Shown: piece by piece, positions 1-8,119 of the stretch
How positions within the stretch are numbered: position 1 is the first letter of the stretch
Layout: every line of letters begins with the position of its first letter
Source of the DNA: MWBF01 sp040772005
Lineage (GTDB): Bacteria > Chloroflexota > Anaerolineae > CG2-30-64-16
Reading direction: 5' to 3'
Length of the DNA stretch: 64,000 bases
NCBI GenBank assembly: GCA_040772005.1
Contig: JAXGYZ010000016.1
Coordinates: forward strand, 1-64,000
Notes under the pieces: model-generated
What the model was told of the DNA's origin: nothing
Databases searched by the model: none
The model's input: the letters and a program-made list of their open reading frames with translations, nothing else
Position numbers and translations under genes: made by a program

Positions 1-1
1 G

Positions 2-64
2 CGCCTTGCGGCCGGCAAGTTCTCCCGCGTGGAGTCCGGGGCGAGGTACTCGCCGGTCGGCTGA
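2..64 (+). CDS. possible 3' end of an upstream gene (partial)
   Basis: One frame is open from the window edge to a TGA at 62-64 and would encode a tail of about 20 residues ending SPVG. The stretch is too short for any family assignment. It is listed only because coding-like GC usage stops at this point and the next 230 bases have no gene. Confidence 0.25.
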   Translation, partial: RLAAGKFSRVESGARYSPVG

Positions 65-292
65 GGCCTCGACCCCAGCCCCGCGTTGCGGCTGCAAAGC
101 GCAGCCGGCCCATCAGCGTCTATCACGACCTTCAGCGTCCATCAGCGTTCTATTCCCCCGCCCCCTCCCGTGCGCGAATCGAGCGCTTTCGCGCGTAGAC
201 AATCCCGCACAAGCGTGCTATCATGTCGCGAGAGGGCATGACAACGCTGCAACTACACCGCTCGGCGCCGCTGAGCGGGATATCGTGAGAGG
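65..292. other. intergenic region upstream of the P450 gene
   Basis: No convincing gene was seen. A short imperfect direct repeat (cagcgtctatcac / cagcgtccatcag) lies at about 114-145. The P450 promoter should be in the AT-richer part around 190-260, but no clean -35/-10 pair can be defended. Confidence 0.4.
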
Positions 293-1663
293 ATGGAACG
301 GTTGGCAATGCAGGTCACTGAGAGCACATCGCTGCCCGGCCCCGGCACGCTCGCCGCGCTGGCCGGCCTGCGCCGCGAGGGCTTCCTGGGCTATGTCGGC
401 AGCCTATGGCAGGCGTATGGCGACACCTTCCGGCTGCGCCTGGGACCGCGCACGCTGGTCTTCGCGCTGCACCCGGACGCGGTGCGCCATGTGAACGTCA
501 CGCAGCGGCAGGCCTATGACAAGGCCGGCAGCTACGACTCCGTACGCCGCTTCATCCTCGGAGACGGGCTCGTCGCGAGCACGGGCGAGTTCTGGCGGCG
601 CCAGCGCAAGCTCATGTCGCCCTTCTTCACCCCGCGCGGGGTGCAGGCCTATGCGGGCATCATGCTGGCCGATGGCGCGCGCCTGCTGGACCGCTGGGAG
701 GGCCTGGCCCGCAGCGGCGAGCCGGTCGAGGTGGGCCACGAGATGACGCTGGTCACGGCCAGGATCATCCTTCGTGCGCTCTTCAGCACCGAGACCGACG
801 ACGCGATCATCGATATGAAGGACGCGGTCGAGACGATGATCAGCTTCGTCACCGACCGGCAGGCGAGCGTGCCCCTGCCGCTGTGGGCCCCGACGCGCGC
901 CAACCGGACGTACCGCGTCGCGCGGCAGAAGGTGCACGCCTACATCGACGGCGTCATCGCCCGCCGCCGCAGCCTGCCCGAGAGCGAGTGGCCCGATGAC
1001 CTCCTGACCCGGCTGATGCAGGCGCGCGACGAGGAGACCGGCGCGCCCATGTCCGCGAGCCTCCTGCGCGACGAGTCGATCACCATGTTCTTCGCGGGGC
1101 ACGAGACCACCGCCCGGACGCTGGCCGCGGCCTGGTATGCGCTGGCGGCCAACCCTGCGGCCGCGGACCGGCTGCACGCCGAGCTCGACGCGGTCCTGGG
1201 CGACCGCGACCCCACGCTCGAGGACCTGCCGCGGCTGCCGTACACGCTCCAGGTGGTCAAGGAGGTCCTGCGCCTCTACCCGCCCGCGCCGTTCTATGTC
1301 CGGGATGCCGTTAAGGACGATACGCTGGCCGGCTACCCCATCCCCGCGGGCACCGCGGTCATGCTTTCGCCGTACTTCACCCACCGCCATCCCGCGTTCT
1401 GGGAGGACCCGCTCGCGTTCGACCCCGACCGCTGGACCGCCGACCGCGAGGCCGCGCAGCATCCCTATGCGTACCATCCCTTTGCCGCGGGCCAGCGCAT
1501 CTGCCTCGGCAACAACTTCTCGCTGCTGGAGATGCATCTCCTGCTGGCCGTGCTGGCCCGCCGCTTCGCCCCCCGCCTGGTCGCCGGCTACACCCCCCGC
1601 TGGGTCATGCGTGGCGTCCTCGCCCCCGCCAACGGGTTGCCCATGGTGATCGCGCCGCGGTAG
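293..1663 (+). CDS. cytochrome P450
   Basis: Haem-thiolate monooxygenase of 456 residues, a normal length for a soluble bacterial P450. The I-helix oxygen-activation motif AGHETTA is near residues 267-273, the K-helix ExxR (EVLR) near 324-327, and the haem-binding loop FAAGQRICLG near 397-406 with C404 as the expected axial ligand. No signal or anchor helix is evident, so it should be cytosolic and need separate redox partners, none of which lie nearby. ATG at 293 was used; ATG at 308 is an alternative, and neither has a well-spaced Shine-Dalgarno. The IHETT/AGHETTA style and the long C-terminal half resemble the CYP102/CYP4-like bacterial class, but the substrate cannot be told. Confidence 0.93.
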   Translation: MERLAMQVTESTSLPGPGTLAALAGLRREGFLGYVGSLWQAYGDTFRLRLGPRTLVFALHPDAVRHVNVTQRQAYDKAGSYDSVRRFILGDGLVASTGEFWRRQRKLMSPFFTPRGVQAYAGIMLADGARLLDRWEGLARSGEPVEVGHEMTLVTARIILRALFSTETDDAIIDMKDAVETMISFVTDRQASVPLPLWAPTRANRTYRVARQKVHAYIDGVIARRRSLPESEWPDDLLTRLMQARDEETGAPMSASLLRDESITMFFAGHETTARTLAAAWYALAANPAAADRLHAELDAVLGDRDPTLEDLPRLPYTLQVVKEVLRLYPPAPFYVRDAVKDDTLAGYPIPAGTAVMLSPYFTHRHPAFWEDPLAFDPDRWTADREAAQHPYAYHPFAAGQRICLGNNFSLLEMHLLLAVLARRFAPRLVAGYTPRWVMRGVLAPANGLPMVIAPR

Positions 1664-1745
1664 GATGCGCGCGACACGGCGTCCCTCGCGTGCCATACGA
1701 CACATCGTGTCCGCGACGTGGGTGGGTGGTCTCGCATGGGACGCC

Positions 1746-1843
1746 AGGGCGAGGCCGGCACGGACGATATGCCGCACCCGACCGTCAGGATATCAGGGCA
1801 CGTTTGTCCGTTCACGACGATTCGGGATTGCCGGCCTCGCCCC
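1746..1843. repeat. inverted-repeat element between P450 and dehydrogenase genes
   Basis: A 14-base perfect inverted repeat (GGGCGAGGCCGGCA at 1747-1760 and its complement at 1829-1842) encloses about 68 bases. The half-sites resemble the GGGCGAGG arms of the element at 5647-5716, so this may be one family of non-coding palindromic repeats. It lies after the P450 stop and could also act as a transcription barrier between the convergent genes. Confidence 0.55.
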
Positions 1844-1901
1844 TACCGATGACACGCCAATCTTGAATTTTCAACCTTCAACCTTAAACCTGCAACCGCC
1901 G

Positions 1902-2861
1902 TCAATACCCCAACCCCTTATCCACCACGTTCCGCAGCTCCTCCCCCTGCACGTACCGCCGGAGGTTGTCGAGGAAGATGCCCATCGCGCGGTGGTGGTA
2001 TTCCGGGGTCGCGCCGGAGTAGTGGGCGGTGATGATGACGTTGGGCAGGGTCCACAGGGGCGAGTCTGCGGGCAGCGGCTCCTGCTCGAAGACGTCCAGC
2101 CCCGCGCCGGCCAGCCACCCCTCCTGCAGCCCGCGGACCAGCGCGGCCTCGTCCACCGTCCCGCCGCGGCCGATGTTGACCAGGTACGCGGTGGGCTTCA
2201 TGCGGCGGAGCGCGGCCTCGTCGAACATGTGGCGCGTCTCGGGCGTCAGCGGCGCGGTCAGCACCACGAAGTCGGCCTCGGGCAGCCAATCGTGCAGCCG
2301 GGCCATGTCGCCCATGCGCTCGACCCCCTCCACCGCGCGGCCGGGATTCCGGCGGATGCCCCACACGCGCATGCCGAACGCCGCGGCCAGGTGCGCGGTG
2401 TGCCGGCCGATCGCACCCACGCCGACCAGGAGCATCGTCTTGCCCGCCAGCTCGAACACCGCATCGCCCTGCCGCCGCCACTCGCCGGCCGCCTGCGCAT
2501 CGAACGCCCGGGGCAGATCGCGCGCAAACGCCAGCAGGAACGCGAAGATGTGCTCGCTGATGTTGATCGCGTGGACGCCGGACGCGTTCGTGAGGGTGAA
2601 GTCGCGCGCCTCCAGCTCGGGGTGGCGGCTGAGCCAGTCGGCCCCCGCGCCCCACTGCTGGTACCAGCGCAGGTTCGGCGCCTCCCGGAGCAGGGCCGGC
2701 GACACGTGGCCGGTGATGATGTCGGCCTCGGGCAGCACGGCCAGCATTTCGTCGCGGTCGCCGGTGATGACGACCTTCGCACCGGGCGCGAGCCGGGCGA
2801 TCTCGGCCCGCTCCGCCTCGGTCATTGCGGATTCCGCTTGAGTAATCAGTATGGTATGCAT
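1902..2861 (-). CDS. D-2-hydroxyacid dehydrogenase family protein
   Basis: NAD(P)-dependent oxidoreductase of the D-isomer 2-hydroxyacid dehydrogenase family, about 319 residues. The dinucleotide-binding loop GVGAIG, the NIGRGG segment carrying the substrate-binding Arg, the acidic residue in FEQEPL and the catalytic His in ITAHYSG appear in the family order. Substrate (glyoxylate, pyruvate or a phosphoglycerate-like acid) cannot be assigned. Start chosen at 2861 (MHTILIT): the upstream extension reads poorly, and a TATAAT on this strand (2874-2869) ends only 8 bases before it, which suggests a leaderless or near-leaderless mRNA. The gene is divergent from the GNAT gene. Confidence 0.88.
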   Translation of the reverse strand: MHTILITQAESAMTEAERAEIARLAPGAKVVITGDRDEMLAVLPEADIITGHVSPALLREAPNLRWYQQWGAGADWLSRHPELEARDFTLTNASGVHAINISEHIFAFLLAFARDLPRAFDAQAAGEWRRQGDAVFELAGKTMLLVGVGAIGRHTAHLAAAFGMRVWGIRRNPGRAVEGVERMGDMARLHDWLPEADFVVLTAPLTPETRHMFDEAALRRMKPTAYLVNIGRGGTVDEAALVRGLQEGWLAGAGLDVFEQEPLPADSPLWTLPNVIITAHYSGATPEYHHRAMGIFLDNLRRYVQGEELRNVVDKGLGY

Positions 2862-2890
2862 GGCGGGCATTATAGCAGAAGGCGGGCAGA

Positions 2891-2919
2891 TTTCCATGCG
2901 CGGCCCCCTATGCTACAAT
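2891..2919 (+). promoter_or_regulatory. candidate sigma70-type promoter for the GNAT gene
   Basis: TTTCCA at 2891-2896 and TACAAT at 2914-2919 are separated by 17 bases and end 29 bases before the ATG at 2949. The divergent dehydrogenase has its own TATAAT at 2874-2869 on the other strand, so this is a compact back-to-back promoter region. Confidence 0.4.
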
Positions 2920-2948
2920 CGTCGCCAGACACACAGCGAGGAGCCACC

Positions 2949-3446
2949 ATGACAGACACGCCCGAACTCACGCCCGATGCCGTCGTCTCCCTGCGCGAGG
3001 TCACGGCCGAGACCCTGTTTCCCGTCATCAAGCTCAGCGACACGCTGTCCGACACGCAGCGGGAGCATGTCGCGCCCAACGCCGTCTCCATCGCGGAGGC
3101 CCACTTCTCGCCCTACGCCTGGTTCCGCGCCATCTATGCGGACGAGACGCCGGTCGGCTTCCTGATGCTCTACATCGGGCCGGAGGACGACACTAAGCCC
3201 GCAGACGACCAGCCGGTGTTCCACTTCATCTGGCGGCTGATGATCGGCGGGCCGTACCAGGGCAAGGGGTATGGCCGGCGTGCGCTCGAGCTGCTGATGG
3301 ACCGGCTGCGCGGCGAGGGCGTCACGCAGCTGGCCGTGAGCTGCGACCCGGGCGACGACGGCCCCGAGGGGTTCTACCGCCGCCTCGGCTTCGAGCGCGA
3401 CGGCAAGTGGTACGGCGTCGAGGTCGGCATGGCGCGGGGGTTGTAA
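2949..3446 (+). CDS. GNAT family N-acetyltransferase
   Basis: A 165-residue acyl-CoA-dependent N-acetyltransferase. The acetyl-CoA pyrophosphate-binding motif A is visible as YQGKGYGRRAL near residue 101, and the final beta/alpha segment reads GFYRRLGFERDG, the usual GNAT C-terminal signature. The N-terminal part (LREVTAETLFPVIKLS) is the spermidine/spermine-acetyltransferase style. Start is ATG 2949 with GAGGAG six bases upstream. The acceptor substrate is unknown, and nothing in the neighbours suggests one. Confidence 0.9.
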   Translation: MTDTPELTPDAVVSLREVTAETLFPVIKLSDTLSDTQREHVAPNAVSIAEAHFSPYAWFRAIYADETPVGFLMLYIGPEDDTKPADDQPVFHFIWRLMIGGPYQGKGYGRRALELLMDRLRGEGVTQLAVSCDPGDDGPEGFYRRLGFERDGKWYGVEVGMARGL

Positions 3447-3455
3447 GATGGAGGA

Positions 3456-3522
3456 GTTTGCATCCTCAGATGCAAACTGTGGCGCCGATCATGGGGCCGT
3501 TCCGCATCTGAGGATGCGGAAC
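3456..3522. terminator. paired hairpins with mutually complementary cores
   Basis: Two perfect stem-loops lie in tandem after the GNAT stop: 3456-3477 (9-bp stem, loop CTCA) and 3499-3522 (10-bp stem, loop TGAG). The 14-base cores (GCATCCTCAGATGC and GCATCTGAGGATGC) are reverse complements of each other, so one long alternative hairpin is also possible. No U-tract follows. It may serve as a transcript end or be a mobile palindromic repeat. Confidence 0.5.
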
Positions 3523-3555
3523 TCCGCAGCTATTCTGATGTGATCGGAGCAGGTT

Positions 3556-4746
3556 GTGCGCGTACTGGCTTCTCTATTTTACTTCACCTACTTCGCGGCG
3601 ATGGGGACGCTGTTTCCGTTCCTCAACCTGTATTTCCAGCAGGCCGGGATGACCACCGGGCAGATCGGCGTGCTGGCCGCGGTGCCGCCGCTGACGGTGC
3701 TGGTGGCCGCGCCGCTGTGGGGGTCGGTGGCCGATGCGTTCGGGCTGCACCGCCGGCTGCTGCCGCTGACCGTCTTCGGCGCCGCGCTGCCCGCGCTCGC
3801 GCTGACCCAGGCGGACACCTTCGGGCTGCTGGCCCTCTGTGTGCTGGCCTATGCGTTCTTCAATGCGCCGATCATGCCGCTGGCGGACAACGCCTCGCTC
3901 GACATCCTGGGCGACCGCCGCGACGAGTACGGCCGGCTGCGCATCTGGGGCGCGATCAGCTACGGCGTCACCGCGGTCGCGGCCGGCGCGCTGGCCGACC
4001 GGCTCGGGATCCGTGCGGCGTTCGTCGCGTTCGCCCTCCTGATGGCGTTGACCGGACTGGTCGTGCTCCGGCTGCCGGCGCCCCCGCGACTGGCCCGCCA
4101 GCACTACCTCTCCGCGCTGCGCGGCCTGGCCGCGAACCCGCGCTGGCTGGCGTTCCTCGGCGCGGTCTTCCTTGCAGGCGTCAGCCTCGCCATCTACCAG
4201 AATTACCTCGTCATCTTCATGACCGGGCTGGGCGCGAGCGCCGCGCTGTACGGCCTGTCGATCGCCGCGGCCGGGGTGAGCGAGCTGCCGGTCTATGCGT
4301 TCGGCCAGCGGCTGCTGCGGCGGCTCAGGCCTGCGGGCCTGCTGATGGTCGCGCTGGCCGCGTTCGCGGCGCGCGGCCTCGCGTACTCGTTCATTGCGGA
4401 CCCGGCGTGGGCGGTTGCGGCCCAGCTGCTCCACGGACTGTCGTTCTCCGCCATGTGGATCGCGGCGGTCGTCTACGCGAGCCAGCTCGCGCCGCGCGGG
4501 CTGGGCGCGAGCGCGCTCGCCACCATGAACGCGGCCCAGTTCGGGCTGGCCGCGGCGACCGGCGCGCTGGTCGGCGCGTCGCTCTACGCCCTCGCCGGGC
4601 CCGCGGCCACGTTCCGGGTGGCCGGTGGGCTCTCGCTGGCCGGGCTGGCGCTGTTTGCAGTGGCGGAGAGAGGGCCTCACCCCCTAGCCCCCTCTCCTGA
4701 GCGGTTTCAGGAGAGGGGTGGGCGGCCCGCAGGCCGCACGGGGTGA
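3556..4746 (+). CDS. MFS transporter
   Basis: Polytopic inner-membrane transporter of the major facilitator superfamily, about 396 residues with roughly 12 hydrophobic segments. The opening (FYFTYFAAMGTLFPFLNLYF) and the conserved loop after TM2 (PLWGSVADAFGLHRR, MFS motif A) are typical of the MFS_1-like/nucleoside-permease branch. The start is GTG at 3556 with GGAG at 3546-3549. The last 20 or so residues are encoded by an intergenic-type palindromic repeat (4675-4748) that runs into the gene, so the natural C-terminus has probably been replaced by repeat-encoded sequence. Substrate unknown. Confidence 0.88.
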   Translation: MRVLASLFYFTYFAAMGTLFPFLNLYFQQAGMTTGQIGVLAAVPPLTVLVAAPLWGSVADAFGLHRRLLPLTVFGAALPALALTQADTFGLLALCVLAYAFFNAPIMPLADNASLDILGDRRDEYGRLRIWGAISYGVTAVAAGALADRLGIRAAFVAFALLMALTGLVVLRLPAPPRLARQHYLSALRGLAANPRWLAFLGAVFLAGVSLAIYQNYLVIFMTGLGASAALYGLSIAAAGVSELPVYAFGQRLLRRLRPAGLLMVALAAFAARGLAYSFIADPAWAVAAQLLHGLSFSAMWIAAVVYASQLAPRGLGASALATMNAAQFGLAAATGALVGASLYALAGPAATFRVAGGLSLAGLALFAVAERGPHPLAPSPERFQERGGRPAGRTG

Positions 4747-4748
4747 GG
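4675..4748. repeat. REP-like palindromic repeat overlapping the MFS 3' end
   Basis: A CTCACCCCC...GGGGTGAGG framed element containing the inner palindrome CTCTCCTGA/TCAGGAGAG and a GGCGGCC...GGCCGC hairpin. Related copies are at 45580-45650, 46680-46745 and 49968-50030. It provides the final codons and stop of the MFS gene. Confidence 0.7.
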
Positions 4749-4762
4749 AAGGAGTACACCAC

Positions 4763-5596
4763 ATGCCTATCACCCTCGAAACCCGGCAGGTCGCCGGCAT
4801 CCCGATCCTCACGCTGATTCCGGAGGACCCCGGCCCGCGACCGGTGGTCTTCTTCGTGCCGGGCTACACCGGGACGAAGGAGAGCGGACTGAGCCTGGGT
4901 TACCGGCTTGCGCGGCTGGGGTTCTACGTCGTCAGCTTCGACCCTCTCCTGCACGGCGCGAGGTACGCGCCGCGGCTCGATCACGCGCACGAGCCCGCGG
5001 AGGGGGGCATCTACCCACCGGAGACCGGCTTGGACACCGGCGTGACCTTCTTGCAGGTCATCCACCAGTGCGCGCTGGACATCCGCACGCTCATCGATGC
5101 CCTGGCGGACGACCCGCGTGCGGACACAGCCAACTGCGGCGTGACCGGCCCCTCGATGGGCGGATACGCCAGCTATCTCGCCTTCGCCGACATCCCCGAA
5201 CTGCGCGCCGCGGTTCCGATGATCGGCATCCCGACCTTTACCGAGCGCTGGCTGGATCTGCTGGACGAGTGCGCCTTCTCCGATGAGGGGTGGGCCGCGG
5301 CCCTGCGCCAGGTCGAGGCGCAGACCGCGGGGCACACGGCCTTCATCCGGTCGATCGACCCGGCGGAGCGGCTGCGCGGCGCTGCGCCCCGGGCCCTGCT
5401 CATGATGAACTGTGACTTCGACACGGACCAGCCCAAGCTCTACGCCGTGCGCTGCTACCGCGACCTTGAACCGTATTACCGCACGTACCCCGAGCAGTTG
5501 CGGCTGCGCATCTATCCTGCGGCGCACGTCGTCACGCCGGACATGGAGCGCGACGCGGCCGAGTGGTTGGTCCAACACCTGCTGCAAGGAGGGTGA
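4763..5596 (+). CDS. alpha/beta hydrolase (dienelactone hydrolase-like)
   Basis: Cytosolic serine hydrolase of about 277 residues. The oxyanion region VPGYTGTKES, the nucleophile elbow GPSMGG (Ser near residue 131), an acidic residue in the NCDFDTD segment and the late catalytic His in AAHVVT fit an alpha/beta-hydrolase triad in the correct order. The start is ATG 4763 with GAAGGAG ending eight bases upstream; an upstream in-frame ATG at 4718 lies inside the repeat and is rejected. It follows the MFS gene by about 16 bases and may be read from the same transcript. Substrate (ester, lactone or peptide) unknown. Confidence 0.85.
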   Translation: MPITLETRQVAGIPILTLIPEDPGPRPVVFFVPGYTGTKESGLSLGYRLARLGFYVVSFDPLLHGARYAPRLDHAHEPAEGGIYPPETGLDTGVTFLQVIHQCALDIRTLIDALADDPRADTANCGVTGPSMGGYASYLAFADIPELRAAVPMIGIPTFTERWLDLLDECAFSDEGWAAALRQVEAQTAGHTAFIRSIDPAERLRGAAPRALLMMNCDFDTDQPKLYAVRCYRDLEPYYRTYPEQLRLRIYPAAHVVTPDMERDAAEWLVQHLLQGG

Positions 5597-5646
5597 TTCA
5601 CATGGCCAACCGCTCAAGCAGCGGTCACGGTGATCCCGAAGGAATC

Positions 5647-5716
5647 GTAGGGGCGAGGTCGCCTCGCCCTGCGCACCCGCCGTCATTATGTGCGGGCGAG
5701 GAGACCTCGCCCCTAC
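5647..5716. repeat. palindromic repeat (GTAGGGGCGAGG type)
   Basis: The arms GTAGGGGCGAGGTC and GACCTCGCCCCTAC, with a second inner pair of GCGAGG-type arms, form an imperfect 70-base palindrome after the hydrolase gene. It is related in its GGGCGAGG core to the element at 1746-1843. It is non-coding and either transposes passively or folds as RNA. Confidence 0.65.
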
Positions 5717-5827
5717 GCACGCGGCCGGTGCTACGCCGCCCCGAATGGAACGTATGCGCCCTGCCAGACGTCCGATGTGAGGCGTGTTACGTCAGAAGTG
5801 AATCTATCGAAAAGGTGAGGTGAATAG

Positions 5828-6208
5828 ATGTATCGGTCTATGTTTATCGTGGTCGCGGCCCTGGTGGCCGTGTTGGCAGTCGCGTGCGTGCCGCCCCCGG
5901 CGGCTGTGCCCGGGAGTGCCGAGACTCCGGTCTCTGCCCCCGCGGGCGGCGAGCAGCCCGACTTCGCAAACCAGGCACTCGAGTGGCTGGCTACCGAAAC
6001 CGGCGTCGCGGCTGCGGACCTGCGCCTCGTCGAGGCCGAGCGGGTCGAGTGGACGGATTCGTGCTTCGGGCTGGGCGGGCCGGCTGAGTCCTGCCTGGCG
6101 GCCGTGACGCCGGGCTGGCGCATCGTCTTCGAGGCGGGCGGGCAGCAGTACGAAGTCCGGACGAACGCGTCCGGTGAGTCTTTCCGCCTGGCGCCGCAGG
6201 CGAGCTAG
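5828..6208 (+). CDS. small lipoprotein, function unknown
   Basis: 126 residues with a signal peptide and lipobox (VLAVAC, Cys near 20), then a Pro/Ala-rich linker and a compact domain. The domain carries the pattern WTDSCFGLG...ESC...TPGWRI...G..YEVRTNASG, which recurs, as far as recalled, in secreted proteins of Chloroflexota and cyanobacteria; no named function is known to me. Two cysteines in the domain could form a disulphide outside the membrane. Start ATG 5828 is preceded by GGTGAGG. The gene stands alone between palindromic repeats. Confidence 0.75.
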   Translation: MYRSMFIVVAALVAVLAVACVPPPAAVPGSAETPVSAPAGGEQPDFANQALEWLATETGVAAADLRLVEAERVEWTDSCFGLGGPAESCLAAVTPGWRIVFEAGGQQYEVRTNASGESFRLAPQAS

Positions 6209-6253
6209 TGTAGCGGGTTTGGCTGGACGCTCTGTGGCAGTTCAGTTGCCGTA

Positions 6254-6338
6254 ACTGTCTATCCGAAAACTCGCTGGGGCACGGTCGGATAGGCCAAAGT
6301 GTTCATTGGGACGCATCTGCCGAAGCAGATGCGTCCCA
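6254..6338. repeat. two small inverted repeats
   Basis: CTATCCGA (6259-6266) and TCGGATAG (6285-6292) bound a 34-base element; ACTGTCTATCCGAAAA at 6254-6269 recurs exactly at 45492-45507. Next to it is a perfect 14-bp hairpin (6307-6320 / 6325-6338, loop CGAA). Neither is coding. Confidence 0.6.
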
Positions 6339-6451
6339 TTCGCGTCATGGCCGCCCCACGCCAAGCACCCGGATTTGTCCGTGAAGGTCATTGCGATGTC
6401 CGGCTGCCCGCGGAGGACGCAGGGCATCCGGCCTGGGGCAGCGCCGCGGCG

Positions 6452-6580
6452 TCCGAGCCCACGCCCACGCGCACCGCGACCCTGACGCCGACCGCCACCG
6501 TCACGCGCACTCCGGGCGCGCGCAGGGTTTACCTGCCGTTGGTGCTCAAGGGCATGACCGCCGCGCCCGTCCGCGGGTGA
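6452..6580 (+). pseudogene. severed C-terminal tail of a secreted protein
   Basis: The frame encodes a Thr/Pro-rich linker (TPTRTATLTPTATVTRT) followed by VYLPLVLKG and a stop. A TPT linker plus a [IV]YLPL[IV]L[KR] motif is the usual C-terminus of many Chloroflexota extracellular proteins. No domain precedes it in frame, so only the 3' end of such a gene remains. Confidence 0.55.
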
Positions 6581-6685
6581 GAACAGCGCTGAACGGGTGG
6601 CGGGCGGGTTTGGCGCTCCTCCATCGTCCTGAGCAGCCCGACGGCGCACGCATGCAGGGAACCCGCACTACGTGCGCCGCCGTCC

Positions 6686-7571
6686 TCATGGCTCGCGCTC
6701 CGCGGTGAAGTGCCACTCGGAAGTCTTGCGGAGCTGGCTGTCGTCGGTCAGTACGGTGGACCCGTCCATGGTCAGCCCATCATTGCTCACGAACACCTGT
6801 TCCGTCCAGTTGGTGGCGAACCACATCGCACTCCACCACTCCTTCGTAATCGTTCCCCCTTGACAGATGACATCGTAGGTGGCGTCGAAACTCACCGCCG
6901 GGCCCGATGTAGAGGCGGTCGGTCCCGTCGTCGGTCGGCAGGTTGTGCACGGTCAGATTGCCGTCGTTCCATTTCAGCGAAACGGTCACCGGTCTTCCCA
7001 CGTACTCACAGATTGTCCCCGGGGTCGTCGTGATCCGGGCGACGGCTGTACCGCTCAGGACGTCGTAATCCTCGATGTTCAGACCCTTTTCGGGAACGCC
7101 GGAGGCGCGGGACAGTTCGAAGATTACGTCGGCCTCGGTGGTCAGCGTGTAAGAATGCCACAACGTCTCGACCAGTTTCGCTGTGCCAGACCAGCGCCAA
7201 CAGCCGACATTGGTGGCGACCAGTTGCATGGGTTGGTAGGCGTGGAGCACGTGGTTCGGGTCCTGCCAGTTGCTGTTGGTGAGCACGATCAGCAGTTCCT
7301 CGATCCATTCCGCCCGCATGTCCCGGCAGAACGCCTGGCCTCGATAGCCGGTCCAATCGTGCACCGGCTGCCACGTCCCGCCCACCTTGACCAGCGCCTG
7401 CACCTTCACCGCCCGGTCATTGACGTACTTGAACGGGTTGTCGAAGGCAATGGAGCGGGCGTCGTCCGCGGCGAGGAGCACGACGATGCAGAGGACGAAC
7501 AGAGCGGTGCGGCAGAGCCCAAAGAACGGGGATACCGTGGAAAGCCTCCTACTGTGGCAACATACAGCCAA
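6686..7571 (-). pseudogene. secreted protein, frameshifted
   Basis: Two - strand frames join to one protein: 7571 down to about 6895, starting with an N-terminal hydrophobic signal (FVLCIVVLLA), and then 6895-6686 in another frame (SFDATYDVIC...EWHFTAEREP). The break is in the GGCGGTGAG context near 6893, where one base lost or two gained restores a continuous reading. The domain has Trp and Cys pairs (FCRDMRAEWIE, NVGCWRW) but matches no family I can name. A sequencing error is possible, but the surroundings are also decayed. Confidence 0.6.
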
Positions 7572-7670
7572 CGGCTTCCGCCCGTCGTGCGAAGCAGGCG
7601 CGGAGATGGCCTATCGGGCAGCGAGGCCAACTTTTATTATACAACAACTCGTCAAGCGCATTCTGGATGG

Positions 7671-7895
7671 ATGCGGCTGGTTCGAGAAGCTGTGTACGCT
7701 CCCTGCCACACACCCTTCGCCGTGCGCTTCTGGCGCGAGTTGTCGGCTGGGGAGCCGCGCTGGCGGGGCCGCATCGAGCACGTGCAGAGCGGCCAGGCTG
7801 CGAGTTTTCTCGATATCGACGGCTTGCTCGAGTTCCTGGAGCACTTTGGTATCGGTGGCGAAGCTCTCCAATGGCGGTCGAAACCTCGTCCCTAA
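7671..7895 (+). CDS. small protein of unknown function
   Basis: A 74-residue frame with a compact, protein-like composition (PFAVRFWRELSAGEPRWRGR and IEHVQSGQAASFLDIDGLLE). The pattern RWRGRIEHVQSG..A.FLD...LLEFL is, from memory, a recurrent small-protein type near BTAD or WD40 regulators in Chloroflexota. No Shine-Dalgarno is obvious, and the upstream sequence is decayed, so it could be a fragment. It is convergent with the large regulator gene downstream. Confidence 0.45.
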   Translation: MRLVREAVYAPCHTPFAVRFWRELSAGEPRWRGRIEHVQSGQAASFLDIDGLLEFLEHFGIGGEALQWRSKPRP

Positions 7896-8034
7896 TCTCT
7901 TCCTCGGCGCGCCAAATGGCTTACAGGTTCACCGGCTGTTTCGCAGCGCAACCGATCCCCCAACCCCATAGGCGCCTTATCGCATGGAAATGGCTCACTA
8001 CATGGTCGGTGTCATGCGGCTTACGCTCCATGGC

Positions 8035-8082
8035 CTCAAATTGTATCCCGACGGGGCAATGGTCGCTCCCGCGGACGTGGGG
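8035..8082 (-). pseudogene. exonuclease III C-terminal fragment
   Basis: On the - strand, codons from 8082 read PHVRGSDHCPVGI followed by QFEA. This matches the C-terminal ExoIII motif seen again at 37895-38107 (WPHVRGSDHCPVGI). Nothing upstream in frame continues the protein, so this is a relic of at most about 16 codons. Confidence 0.5.
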
Positions 8083-8119
8083 ATGATCTTTGCCGGCATC
8101 TATGTCTGAATGTCCGAGG

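Noticed and set aside
1665..2948. N-terminal extension of the GNAT gene back to 1665
   Set aside because: It runs antisense across the dehydrogenase and its promoter. The ATG at 2949 has a good ribosome site, and the domain starts there.
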